This document shows positions 32,721-44,840 of a DNA stretch of 64,000 bases, piece after piece. Origin of the DNA: Agrocybe praecox. Its lineage: Eukaryota; Basidiomycota; Agaricomycetes; Agaricales; Agrocybaceae. The DNA lies in contig OZ024842.1 of NCBI GenBank assembly GCA_964017145.1, forward strand, positions 1,674,001 to 1,738,000, read 5' to 3'. Both the position numbers and the translations under genes were made by a program. Position 1 is the first letter of the stretch. Each line of letters begins with the position of its first letter. The notes under the pieces are model-generated. The model was not told the DNA's origin, made no database searches, and was given only the letters and a program-made list of their open reading frames with translations.

Positions 32721-35381
32721 CTATCGCCAGCCTCTCAACTTAGCAACGCGTTCTAATACTTTGTCCGATGTATCAACGCTGGTTTCAGCTAAGATTTTGG
32801 TGCCTTCATCGACATCCATGCTAACGTATGTCTTCCATTTCTCTAAAGCGCCGTGTTCTACGTTCAGAGCGCGCACAATGTTTGATAGATATTCCAAGTC
32901 GGACGCCAATTGAGCGGCACCGGCGTTTGTGAGCGAAGGTATGGCCGGAAGGATATCCGCAGTAAGGTATTCCAAGAAAGTATGACCCAGTGATATAAGC
33001 CATGCTGAAGAAACGACCTCTGGATCAATCTTACTCGGCTTCATGTAGACCGAAGAGCGTCGGCGATGGCCTTGCGGGCCAGTTACGTCGTGCGTGGTTT
33101 GCTCCGAAAGATTTTGAAGCATTTCAGACTCGACAAATGGTAATGTTTCGAGAGAAAATGAGAGTGAATCATCGTCGGCGTATACTTCAAATAATCGAGG
33201 TAGGTTAAGAAGACCTTCAGCAATTCTCTGCATTGTCTCACTGTGTGATATGGAGAAAGTGGGGACTCGGAGGTCGCTAATCGATATCGTTGTATTCGGA
33301 TCCGCAGTTGAAATCCATGCTGGAGAAGAAGCATATGCAGCCAGATGATTTCGCAAAGGAGATAAAATTGTCTTCGTAGTTGATTTTTGACAAGTTTGCG
33401 CAAAAACAGATAAGGCCTTTCGTGCATTCACTAATAATGCTTCCGCGGCTGGGATAGGAACGGGCGGTTGATGTCGAAGAGAAGCCGAAAATGGGGGGTT
33501 AGACTCGTTCTCAATCGTTGTGAGGAGAGTATGCAGTTCAGCCGAGTTCAGCGTCGACTGCTCGAGAAGTAGGCTTTCTCCTTTGGTCGCAGCTATCGAA
33601 AAATTAGATGGGTCATTCGATGATAACCGGAAATGGGTCGCGACTTGGGAAATGTATGCCCGTAGTTTGGCCTCGAATATAGTCAATCGGTCGAAAACAG
33701 TCCGGGCTGACGATAGGAAGTGTAATGATAATTGGATTCCTGACCAATCTTCAGCAGAATAGTCCATATCCGAGAGTTCACTGTCAGAAACCGGATTATG
33801 ATTAGGTTTTGAAGAGTTGCCTGTGTCCACCTGAAGATCTGCAGTCCACATCTCTATGAATGATTGGAGAAATCCGTCCAAAGCCTGAACTAAACCAACA
33901 ACGCCGTATCCATACGTAAAAGATTTACATCTTCCCATACTGTTCTCGGCAATTCCAAAGATGTCCACCGCCCTTTCCCTGAATAGACGGGGTTTATCTA
34001 ACACCTGTATTTTATCGCGGGCATCATTCGAAATGATATCGAACAAAGAATGCTCCAGAAATCGCCGCTCCAAAGATCCATAATCAGTTTGGAAATCAAT
34101 GAAGGGTTGGAAAAGTTCCTGGTCCCATTCCATGCTCTCCGTAGCACCTGCCACTCCTTTAGTGATACCCACAGCACTCGTGGAACTACGGTTCTGATTA
34201 GGTCTGAGTGAAATTGACATCCTACTTGAGCGTCTTCTATGAATCTGGGGCTCTCCAGAACTGCTGTTTTGCCTGGATGATAGAATACTCGACGGCATTG
34301 AATATTTAACTTTTTCCATGATTTTTTCTATTCCGACAGCAAATTCTTCCGTTGCATGTAAAGCTGAGATGAGATGCACCAGAGCCGCTTCCCCGTGATA
34401 AGATGCGTAAGAAGTGAGTCGCTGAGGAACAGTGGGCTGCAGGGATGTCATGGTAGAGGAGATAAATTGCGATAGAGTAGTGGATGGATCTGGGAAGATT
34501 GAAGATATGGATGTCCTTTCTACGTTGAGGAGTGAAATGAAATTGGCATAGAATTTTGGTAGGAAATCGGCCAACGTCTGCTGGGCTCCCGTGCCTGATA
34601 ATTTCGCGGAGGAATCACAGTCAATCAATCCTATGTCTTGCCATAGAGAGACAACAGTGGATCGGCGAGAGGCATAGTAATAGTTGCGGAATTCCGATTC
34701 ACGCTGAATTGTAGAGAAGATGGAAAAGTAGCCCTTGCATGCCGTTGAATCTTGCGAATTAATAGCGGATAATAAAGCCGTGCTCAGTGCAGCTTCCAAT
34801 TGATTTTGCAAGTTGACCATGAGTGTCCGGCGAGGATCGTATTCTGTGGTATTTTGGAATACAACCATGCTCCTGTTCGCTTCAGAGAGTCGTTCCGCTG
34901 CCTTCGCGTAACTTTTCTCCATAATGAGCGAAGTAACTTCCTGTTCAAGGGTGCTCCAACTCTCTGCTTCTCGTAATACTTCACGAGCAGTTGTCATACG
35001 TCCTTTAATTGTGTCAAGTTGGTGAAGATTATCCAGTGCTTCACTGGTTTCCTTTGGTACAGCATCCCGTGAACGTTGCAAGACACCGACCAAAGCGTTT
35101 TGCAGAGTCGAGGCCCCGTCTTTCATGAAGTGCAGATCGTACGCCAGACGTGGAATACCGCGGGAGACGTCATCAATAATCCGTTCCACTTCGACAGAGG
35201 TATCTTCGGACGCGATATCGAGAGTCGTCAGTAACTGGGTTATTTGGTGGTCAAGTTCCGTAAGGTCTACGGCGGGGGATTCGGGATCGTTTATTGATAT
35301 CGTGTCGTTGATCCATGACACGATATCGTCGTACTCCTCTAGAGAGTCGATGGCGTGGTTCGTTAAAGCTGGAATGGCCAT
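32721..35381 (-). CDS. COG7: Conserved oligomeric Golgi complex subunit 7
   Basis: One uninterrupted frame of 886 codons from MAIPALTNHAIDSLEEY to the end KLRGWR. The N-terminal third shows the COG7 pattern: helical segments with IPRLAYDLHFMKDGAS, LDTIKGRMTTAREVLREAES, WSTLEQEV and RLSEANRSMVVFQNT, then QLEAALSTALLSAINSQD and FSTIQRESEFRNYYYASRR. COG7 is in lobe B of the COG tether for retrograde vesicles at the Golgi. The absence of introns is striking in an otherwise intron-rich window. The upstream GTG-start extension (to 35459) is not needed because this ATG begins the family's conserved DDIVSWIN segment. Confidence 0.87.
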   Translation of the reverse strand: MAIPALTNHAIDSLEEYDDIVSWINDTISINDPESPAVDLTELDHQITQLLTTLDIASEDTSVEVERIIDDVSRGIPRLAYDLHFMKDGASTLQNALVGVLQRSRDAVPKETSEALDNLHQLDTIKGRMTTAREVLREAESWSTLEQEVTSLIMEKSYAKAAERLSEANRSMVVFQNTTEYDPRRTLMVNLQNQLEAALSTALLSAINSQDSTACKGYFSIFSTIQRESEFRNYYYASRRSTVVSLWQDIGLIDCDSSAKLSGTGAQQTLADFLPKFYANFISLLNVERTSISSIFPDPSTTLSQFISSTMTSLQPTVPQRLTSYASYHGEAALVHLISALHATEEFAVGIEKIMEKVKYSMPSSILSSRQNSSSGEPQIHRRRSSRMSISLRPNQNRSSTSAVGITKGVAGATESMEWDQELFQPFIDFQTDYGSLERRFLEHSLFDIISNDARDKIQVLDKPRLFRERAVDIFGIAENSMGRCKSFTYGYGVVGLVQALDGFLQSFIEMWTADLQVDTGNSSKPNHNPVSDSELSDMDYSAEDWSGIQLSLHFLSSARTVFDRLTIFEAKLRAYISQVATHFRLSSNDPSNFSIAATKGESLLLEQSTLNSAELHTLLTTIENESNPPFSASLRHQPPVPIPAAEALLVNARKALSVFAQTCQKSTTKTILSPLRNHLAAYASSPAWISTADPNTTISISDLRVPTFSISHSETMQRIAEGLLNLPRLFEVYADDDSLSFSLETLPFVESEMLQNLSEQTTHDVTGPQGHRRRSSVYMKPSKIDPEVVSSAWLISLGHTFLEYLTADILPAIPSLTNAGAAQLASDLEYLSNIVRALNVEHGALEKWKTYVSMDVDEGTKILAETSVDTSDKVLERVAKLRGWR

Positions 35382-35599
35382 TCGGAAGGGAAACACGGAT
35401 ATTTGGACGCGGCGGAATGGGTAGCAATCATTGTAATGACCTCCTAATAAGCGAATCACCTGACATTGGCGCTCGAGTTTTAGGACGGTTTGGTCTTTTA
35501 TTCTCCTGCATATAATATTTACACACCGTAGCCCTTATGTACATCAACGTATTAGAACAATGTATGTATAAAAGAGTTATTATCTAATAAACGCTAGGG

Positions 35600-36978
35600 T
35601 CATATATAGTTTTGTTCAGCCAACGGCAATACAGTAGCGCCATCAGATTCGCCCATGCTTCTCCAACAAGGGCCACACATCAAACAAGGAGTTTCTCCCA
35701 GACGGATATCACCTATAATTGACCACAAAGCAGGAACCTTTCCACATGCTCGACATAAATCCAGTATAGGCGGGGTGATTTGTATAGTCAAGGGGTAGCC
35801 AGAATCTGGATCAGACGGATGATGCAATCTACAACGAGATAATATTGATTAACGATGGTAAGAAGACTGGCAATTCTCAAAAACTGGCCTGATCTGGTCG
35901 ACAACCAAGAAATGCTCGCAATTTCCGCAGTGAACGAGCCAGTATGGTTCATTAATTCTCATGAAAAGAGATCGTAGTTGCGTACTTGTCAAAGACGAAG
36001 TTGCCAGACTGATAGCGGAGGTTCCTTTCTTCGACAATATTTCAACGAGTTTTCTGCAAATAATTTTTTTAATGTTGATAACATGCTGAGAATTAAAATC
36101 TTACGCGGCATAACCATCCTGTGTAGGTCGATTGCCATACACACAACCTTCGATGCAGACAAAACAATCCGAGTCTCTGTCTGCCATACCCGTCTCCGGA
36201 GGTAAGTTCTTCGATATGCATGGGAAAATGTCCAGAACATCGTGCAGCGTTTGAGAAGACAGAAATACGTGCTGAGATGAACGTGCGACATAACTCGGTG
36301 CCCAAGTCACCTTGTTATATATGGACATCGTAATCACAACTTCCCGCGTCCCACTCACAGAACTTGCAGAACCATACTTCTACCAGAGTGTATAAGTAAC
36401 GATCCAACTGGCAAGAATTGAAAGAGGAGCGTACAACAGATCGTAAGATATTTTTGTCTGAGTTCTTGGAAGTGCGCATAAATGGGGCGGCATCTGTTTT
36501 CAACCTAACCAATGAGCAGCATATGTGGAGGGAGCCGCCTTAAAAGTACCTGAAACTTCGCAAAGATACACCACTTAAGATATTTTTCAACTCTAGCTCG
36601 GGTTGTGTCGCATCGGGATCAGGTAAAGGCGTCTTTCGGTTTGTTTTGGAGGTTTTTTGGTTGATTGCATTGTCCAAAACATAGACCGTATGATCATGAG
36701 CCTTCAAGAGGTGAGCAGACAAAACAGGATCATCCCAGGTATCTTTTAGAGTTTTCTGCACGTCAGAGACACTGTAAATCAACTATTGGTGCCAAGCGTA
36801 TTGAGCAAAGAGCTAACAAAATATACCTGCATTCGTCTATGATTTCGGCGTCAAAGTTTTCTTGCTCGGAGTATGTTTGAAATAAAGTCATTGTTGAATC
36901 CAAAAAATGAGAGATGTCGATCTTCTCAGACGGAGGTCCAAATAGCGATTCTAAGGCGTAGAGTTGATTGACATTCAT
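35600..36978 (-). CDS. SNAPC3: snRNA-activating protein complex subunit 3 (SNAP50)-like
   Basis: Start MNVNQLYALESLFG, then several exons: SVSDVQKTLKDTWDDPV, a middle part with SSFNSCQLDRYLYTLVEVW, VFLSSQTLHDVLDIFPC (the family hallmark of a Leu-rich strand-turn that normally reads like VLGSQ-L--L-D-I-C) and DSDCFVCIEGCVYGNR, then EPYWLVHCGNCEHFLVVD and the C-terminal zinc-binding region CRACGKVPALWSIIGD, PCLMCGPCW. The HxGxCEH and paired Cys motifs match the SNAP50 zinc domain. In animals and plants this complex drives snRNA transcription by Pol II and III. Same strand as COG7, 218 bp away. Confidence 0.82.
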
Positions 36979-37538
36979 CGCGAAAAGAAGGTAAGGTGGT
37001 GGTTGGCGTTGAACAAGCCCGAACCCAAGTAGTAGGCAAAAACGGCCACGACCAAAATGCCGGAGTGAACGGACCGCCAATGGGAACAGGAACCGAGGAC
37101 TCTTAATGTCTACGGCGTCAATCCTGTTTCCTGTATGTGGTAGGGTAAGCAAACATGGATTACAAAATATAAGGGTACACGTGTGCACATTGCAGTAGTA
37201 TTAGGTAGTTCAATGGATTCGTGATCATCTGCATGCCTGGACGCTTCTTTAGCAGTAGCCGAGTATCCTCACGGTCTCACAAGCAGAGTACGACATCCAA
37301 TTATACCCGAAACCAGCGAGGTCTGCGAATTCATTTGGACCACGCTTTAGGCATAGGCCAGGGCACGCTACACTGATTTCCACAGACAATATCAAGATCA
37401 CACTGAGCTATCCACTATCGTCGGCAGCATAAATGATAAATATACATAAAAATCCAGATACATGAAGCAAGACGAAAGAAAAACACATTACTGGGAAAGC
37501 TGGGCTTAGATACCGGTAACAACTCGGGAAAAGGTGTA
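36979..37538. other. Intergenic region
   Basis: 560 bases between the SNAPC3-like start and the regulator stop, both on the minus strand. Contains the former's promoter. No additional gene. Confidence 0.5.
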
Positions 37539-40500
37539 TCAAATCATAGGCATTTGATTAGACATGTTAGCGAGATATGCGCTCCATTCTTCGTTACTAT
37601 ATGAGTTATGGTTATGAGCCAAAGTTTGATGCATACACAGTGAAACTACTCTACCTGAACGTGGCAGGCATGTCTGACCACACAGCAAATACATCGTCGT
37701 TCGTTGTAAACCCAGGCAGCCCTTGAATATCCTTTCCTATTGCTGGAGCTATCGTAGGTATGAATTGTACAGGTTCGCTTGCAGAGTACTCGGGTCTGTA
37801 GCTCATTTCAGTGAATGCAAACAAGTTGGTAAAATCCCAATCGTTGGGGAGGGTGCTAGTATTTTGGTTTATGTTTGGGAATTGCACTGGCATGGCGATG
37901 GAGGCATTCTTCTGTACCTTTGCAATTGCTGTAGTGAGTGGTGCCCTCACATTTAATCAGTCCCGATAGCGACTTACCTGAGGATTCGCCGGTACAGAGA
38001 CATGAGGAGGTTCTTCTTGATCATTGAAAGCGCCGGCAACTGCCAACACGTCCCTAATATCAAGTCAGGTAAGATTTACATTTTCACTAATTGCAATTGG
38101 ACAACACCCACCGTAATCGGCCTGCGACATGCCAACTACGAGGACAAATTGCACTGTCAATAACCAGGATATATACGAGGTAGATAAATAATACCTTTTT
38201 TCAATTTCTCCTAATATGAGGAGGCAACCTTGAAGATCTTTCATATCTTGTGTGACATGGCCCGTCATCCCTGATCGCCGGCTTCCCAAAAGATTGAGCG
38301 TTATTACGAGTCCAGCAGAGTAAATTGCCATCTATTTGAGTTAGCCGACGTTGAGAACGTGCCACTCGAATTGGAGTCATACCGTTAGGTTTGGAACAAC
38401 GTTCAGGCCACACACTAACGCTGCCTCCATCACATGAGTACAAGATCGAGCAGCATTTGTACACATAGCCAAAGAGGGGAAAGACAAAGGTGACTTCTTG
38501 ATCAAGAATGGCCGATGAATTTGTATCTGTGCATCGTAGTATGAGGCATATAGAGCCACCGACTGATGGAAAAACGGTGAGTCGACGGTTTGCTGATCCC
38601 AGCGGACTGTAGAAATTTAAATTGGGCGTATAAAGAAAGAAAATTGAGAAGACTTACGGAAGAAAGGAATATTATCTTGCCATTTGTTCATAGCCGAGTC
38701 AAGCTCGGCGACGATGCTACTTTCCCACTCATCAGTGGCTTTATTTAAGCCAGACAAAATCTTTGATTTTTTGGTCGAATATAGGGTTCTCAAGGCGAAA
38801 TTGAGAATTTCATAGAGCTTGATCAGACAAACAAACCATGAGATGGAGGAGGGCTTGTCAGGTGGTTGTTTGAAATCTGTACTCGGATCTCCCGTCTCCC
38901 AATACTCGTCGTCGCATTCAATGGGGTATTCGAGATCAAAGCTGCACATTCATCGGTGATAAGGAAAGAAAACAGAGCCTGACACGCACTCTTCGTCTGG
39001 GATAGAGCAAGGCCGCCCAACAAATGCGCTAGTCATTCGATCAAAGCAAATTAAACACCTGAAATACGTCACCGTTTAGCGGTTTCCGGCTACGACCCAT
39101 CTGGAAGATAAATTACCAGAAAGAACGCTTCCAGAGTTCATCTTCAACAGTAGGCTTTTTGTATGGTGACTTCCTTCGGTGGACACCCCGTTCTATTGCA
39201 CAACGTAGACCAAGACCAAGAATACTCCATGCACCTTGAGGTATAGAGGTTCCAATAAGGAATAACGTAGCGAGCTATGATACCGGCCAAATATTAGCTT
39301 GAGATGATACACTATTTGGAAATGGAAATATACCGCATAGTATTGGAGGTCATATACAGTCGTTTCATAGAAGATTCTCTTTCTGTGGAATGGAACTTGA
39401 ACAAAGTAGTTCCAACCAGCGGATAAGCCAGTATCGTCACCAGTTACCATGACACGGGGGTCGTCGGAATATCGGGAACCCAAGGCACATACCAACAGCA
39501 CAGTCATACCAAAGGACGAGTCCCAATGATGTTGCCTAGTGCATAACAATTTCTTGAAAGTTGGCCTATGAAGAATAGGATATAGGTGATTGACTTTATC
39601 GAAGTAAAGATTGCAGAGGTTGTGTAACAAATTCTCCTCTGGGTAAACATAACTGGCTTCAGGAGCAGTAATGAAAGCTCGTTCCCACTACAAATACTCT
39701 TAAAAAGAAAGTAAAAAGAAAGAAATTGGACGCGTACACACCGATTGATAATCCCAATAATGCTTTCGTCTATATCCAATAGGCTCCGGCAGATTGGTGC
39801 CAGATGTATTATTTCCTATTGTTGATACGTTTCGACCAAACATGTATGCGCTGAAGGTCTCTGTGAGAAGATGATGAGAAAATAGAAAGGTATACAGTTT
39901 ACCTGGCTTGTCCAAAATACCGATTATCAATAGCTTCCAGAGAGAGTTGACTAAAATGTTCAGCAAGCGATACATGAGCCAGATCTTCTGCTTCTGAAAC
40001 ATCAGACTCGTCTGGCTCCGCGGGGTATGGCGAGGATGCGACGCTGGTCTTTGTTGAAGGGATTGATTGGAGTGTAGGGTACTTCAAGTCAGTATTGAAA
40101 CTGGCCGCGGCGCCTGTGTTATGCGATGTTGAAGCTTGCGTGGCCGTGCTGTTGAGGAGGGCATTATCGATGACGAAGTCGATATCTTGATTCGGATACA
40201 CCTAGAAGAGATTCATCAGCATGCACAGGATTGAGATGAAATGGAAAGGTCAAAGAAGTTCTTTACACGATCAAAATATTGTTCCATTTTTTTAACCCTA
40301 TTTTCAAGGCCACTGATATAACTAATGGTAGGATAAGTATCTTGCGAATCTTTGAACGGTGTAATACGACTAACGCTTGTTGCCTTTCTGCCTTCTATAA
40401 CTAGGTTCAGCATTCACTCTACTGATGAAACGCGCAATTAGACGTGCCTTTGGGCCATGGGGGACAAGATGAGTGCAGGGTATACTTGCTGCCTCGCAGT

Positions 40501-40738
40501 TAGAGCATATGTTGTCTGCCTTCTCCGCGCTATTACATTTCACTATTTGAGCAGCGAAATGGCGCTAAGTCAAAGAGTTAAAAGTCAGATATCTGATAAC
40601 AAACATACCTTTCTTTTGGCGGCATGCATCACATGCCCCATGAAGTCGTTTTCTTTTGATCTGTTGCAGAGTTTCGTGATGGTTCGTACTGGAACGAGGT
40701 TCACCAGGATCCGTAGTATTATCTTGCACTTTGGGCAT
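37539..40738 (-). CDS. Zn(II)2Cys6 transcription factor with fungal_trans domain, paralogue 1
   Basis: Start MPKVQDNTTDPGEPRSS, then RLHGACDACRQKK|VKCNSAEKAD, NICSNCEAASILCTHLVP, a complete zinc cluster split by an intron. A short coiled-coil linker (ISGLENRVKKMEQYFDRV) and an acidic Ser-rich part (SPYPAEPDESDVSEAEDLAH) follow. The fungal-specific regulatory domain has NLYFDKVNHLYPILHRPTFK, FGMTVLLVCALGSRYSDDP and FDLEYPIECDDEYWETGD. The tail is acidic and aromatic; the last exon, joined at TTCAG|GTAGAG, ends NEEWSAYLANMSNQMPMI. Architecture is that of XlnR/Gal4-type activators. More than ten introns. Its neighbour at 41354-44626 is a clear paralogue in the same order and orientation. Confidence 0.88.
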
Positions 40739-41353
40739 GGTTTACTGTCTGACCAAGTTCCTCGAGAAATCGTCGGAGGCGCCAAAGAAGATATTCCCGT
40801 GGTGGTCCAAAGCAAAAGGCGGTACAAGACCCTGACTGAGTCACTTCCTACATTGGAGTTTAACAGCATCATAACGTATACGGTCGGCAATTCGATAAAA
40901 ATAGGCATCCCAATTTAGGTTGCGTCAGCGCTGGTCAGTGCCGGTCACAGCCGGGATACCCAATTTATACAGAATTTCAGATCCAGATGCTTGGTACCTA
41001 CTACCCAGTGAACTATACTTCAATCTATATAATACTTCACTAAGCAGGTGGCAAAGATCACACTCAGAATCATGCTTAATCACTTACACCGACTGTTCCA
41101 ATGTTCTGATTTCGCAGAAACATTCCTGGTGGCAATAGCCTCGTCAAAAATGACATGAAAGGTACATGGAGGTACAAGTGCCGTGAAACCTCAGGCCTCA
41201 GTGTCAATTTCAATCCCTTGACTGTTTATTTTCCTCGAGACTTCTTTGATGAGTGACATATAAGAATATACTGATATCAAAAATTTCTTTACGATTTCTA
41301 ACCCAATATATGTTAACCTAGCTTTAGTATGATTATGTGCATGCCCAGGATAG
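40739..41353. other. Spacer between the two regulators
   Basis: About 615 bases; the upstream region of paralogue 1 and 3' region of paralogue 2. No gene supported. Confidence 0.5.
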
Positions 41354-44300
41354 CTAGCGGCTACGTAGGTATGTATCCCAGTCATTGACACTAAGAAGTT
41401 TGTTATCAGTGCTATCTGTGGTTACATAGCATTTAATGGTAGTCACCTGAAAGCAGCAGGCATGTCAGAGAAGAGAGAAATCATGTCAGCGGGAAGTTCT
41501 GGGTTGCTATGATGCATTGAGAAATGTAATTAATAGGGATCATCCGTAATACTCGAAGTAAACTAGATGACTTACTGGGGGTAAACCACTGGATATAGCT
41601 CTGGCTCGCTACGCGGGAGGACTGGGAAATTGTAGCCTATCGCCGAAAAATCAAAATCATTAAATGAGGGCCCTGCATTGTCCTTAGACTCGAATACGGA
41701 TGCTGTAGAATGAAGCGGAACGTCTCCAGCATGATTATTACCAGGTACAAACATATTTTGTACGGATTCCGCACTGGGCGCGAATGAAGTTGCCGCAGGC
41801 TCATTCTCTTCATACGGCGTAAGCTCTTGATATGGGATCATACCCAAAGATGCAGCATGATGGGCAAGGGACTTTCCGTTGAGAGAAGCCACTTCCGTTA
41901 ATAAATCACTGTTATAATTAAAAAGTTAGCTATGTCAGGAACAAAAAGAGGTCATGTGAATCGCGTTTCTCACCGAAGGCGTCCTCCAGCAATCCACCTC
42001 CTGATAGTATAAATACACTTTGAGCGCTCATTTCTCATACCAAATCAAAGATTACAGGGGCAGACCTTTTTTCGCACTCCATAAAGATGGTCATGCACCT
42101 CCTAAGGTCTTGCATTTCCTTAGCGACGTCTATGGTTATTCCTGAGCGCTCGTGCCCCCAGATATTGAGCACAACCACGATTCCCGAAGCAAAGGCTGCA
42201 ACCTAGTAGAAGAAATTCGATTATCAGTGTACCGAATATGTGGTGGATGGTAGCACTGTACTGACGATCAAATGATGTGTAGGTCGGATACTCCTAGCGG
42301 CAGCTACCTCTAGTACATGTATACAGGACCGAGCAGCATTCGTGCACTGCGCTAGCGACGCAAATGCAAGGTTGGTTGGTTTGGTTAAAAATGGCTGATG
42401 TATGATAATTTGCACATAATAGTAGGTAGCGTGCAGCAGCACCGATTGGTTGAAGAACGATGGATCTTGTATTTCCTGACTCCAAACCACTGACATATCA
42501 TCATAATAGTCAGTAGACTTCCAGATGTAGCGGAGGACCTCCATTCCGACTCACGGTACGAAGGAAGTGCATTCTTCCACTTATTCATCGATGAATCTAG
42601 TTGCGCCACATGCCCACGTTCCCAGTCCTCCAAACTCATACCTTCAACGTTCTTTGGTTTTTTCGTAGCGTAGAGCTTCATGGATGTAGCAAGAATCTCG
42701 CAGAGTTTAATGAGACAAACGAAACTTGAAATCTGGCACGGTTTCCCTTCAGGTTGCTTGAATGCTTGCTCAGGATCTTCTGTATCCCAATATTCATCGT
42801 CACATTCGATCGGATACTCCGCGTCGAAACTTGGGATACATATGAGAGAAAAGAACACATACGTATAGGTTCCGAATATTACTTACTCCTCCTGATGTAG
42901 TAAAGGAGGCCTGCCAAGAAAAGACGCCTTCAGACGATCTATACACATCATGCACCTAGAAGGTTGTTAGCAGAATGTTGGTGAACCAGTTTTCTTCATT
43001 ATATACCAAAAAGCTCTTTTCATTAGTTCACTATTAGCGGTCGGTTTTTGGGTGTGGCTAGCCCGACGATGCGCTGATTTTTCAATAGCGTATCTCAAGC
43101 CCAAACCCAAAATATTCCAGGCAGCAGGAACAACCGACGTAGCAGTGAGGTAAATCACTGCGAGCTGAGCACAAAGGTCTTAGACTCCAAGAAAAAAGGA
43201 GGAAAAGAATCACTCACGCAGAAATACTGAAGGTTAAAAAGTGTTGTTTCATAAAACAAAGAATTTGGGAATATCTGTGTTTGGGTAAAATACTTCCATC
43301 CTGCAGAAAAACCATGACCAAAAGAATCCTCAGGAAGTAGTACCCGTGGATCGGGCGAGCATCGCGCCCCAATGGCGCAAACCATAAGAACGGTCATCCC
43401 AAAAGAGTTGTCCCAAAGGTGTTGACCAGCCACTATGGATTTCATAAACGTTGGTCGATGAAGTAAAGGAAATAGCAGGTTCATATTTTCAAAGTAAAGG
43501 TCGGTAAGACTGAAGAGCAAGTCAGGTTCTGGGTATACAAAGGTGGGTCTTGAAGAAGAGGCAAAATCTGCTTCCCACTACGTACAGTGAGCGATTCGAT
43601 ATAATTTACACCGCTGAAGTTCAAGTACGGCTTACGGGTTGCAAATCCCAATATATCGGACGTCTGAACATTGCCGGGTCGGGTTTCAGAGGTGCGCCAG
43701 TGACCTCACTTCGAATAGCGGACGCATGCCTTGCGAAGTTAAAAACACTACAAGTTCAAGTTGACGTCTATATCTGTCCAACAAGACATAGCAAGAGAGA
43801 CGCACCTCGACTTCCCAAAGAATTTGTCATCGATATTCTTTATAGATAGTTGAGCAAGGTAATCCGCGAGGGCAAGGTGTGCAAGATCTTCCGGATCAGT
43901 TGAATCGCGCGAATCCCCAGAAGACTGGGAGAGGCGCCTACCACCCGAAGGTGCAGGTATTGCGCCAGGCGAAGGAGAGGTTCCAGGGTCCGAACTGAAG
44001 GGAGATTTCCGGGAAGCTGTTAAGGACAAATCGTACCCTGGATCTCGCGGGGCACTGCCTTCGGGCGTGTCGTTCTCTTTACCATCTGGACCTTGCTTGT
44101 CTTGCAGCAGCTTTTCCAATTTTTCGAGTCGTTCTTGTAAATTCTGTATGTAAGTAGTACTGGAACAAAGGTAAACCGGCGGAACCCTGACATAACGTGG
44201 AATTACTCACTTGTTCTGTGGTGGGGCATGAATGATTCGCTTCTGTAAATATACGACTGTTAATAATCTAGACTTTTCGCGTCGAATCAATAGCAATAAT

Positions 44301-44626
44301 GTAAAACCTTTTTCTGACGCGGTACAGTGTGTTCGCATGAAATGTTGAATGAGATGCAATTGGTACATTGATTATTCGGCATATTAGCACTATCACCTAG
44401 ATAGAAGAAAGTTAGGCGATGGATGATACAGTTCAAATGACATACATTTGACTTCGTGTCCCGGTATACTGTCAGTTTGCAAGCCCTTGAAACTTTAAAT
44501 AACGCACATACTTTTTTTCTTTCGACATGTATCGCATGAGCCATGTAGTCGCCTTTTCTTAACTTTCTGAGGCATTTGAGGCGTCGAAGAGTTAGGTAAA
44601 TCATCATCGACCTCCCTATCAGCCAT
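41354..44626 (-). CDS. Zn(II)2Cys6 transcription factor with fungal_trans domain, paralogue 2
   Basis: Start MADREVDDDLPNSSTPQ, then RLHGSCDTCRKKK|IKCDSANMPN, NQCTNCISFNISCEHTVP, split over three exons. The middle domain mirrors its neighbour: DLYFENMNLLFPLLHRPTFM, FGMTVLMVCAIGARCSPDP and FDAEYPIECDDEYWDTED, with SLVCLIKLCEIL-type helices. The C terminus has DMISLFSDMPAAF|SVNDWDTYLRSR, parallel to the other gene's end. An Asp/Pro/Ser-rich linker (GDSRDSTDPEDLAHLALAD) equals the neighbour's SEAEDLAHVSLAEHF segment. The two probably arose by tandem duplication and have diverged widely; target genes are unknown. Confidence 0.88.
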
Positions 44627-44840
44627 GGTTAGATCGTAGAAGTTGCCGAGTGAACGGAAGCAAAATATGAAATGCGAAGACTGCTAAAGCGCCCACGGGG
44701 TATTACTTAGCAAAGGTGGGGTTAAGGCCATGCCGGATAGGAGGTGACAATATCACGTGGGGTAAGTAAAGCGGGGTATTAAAAGTAGAACTTGTCTGTT
44801 ACTTTAAACTGTGTAGTTTCGTGCTCTACACTGTACACAT

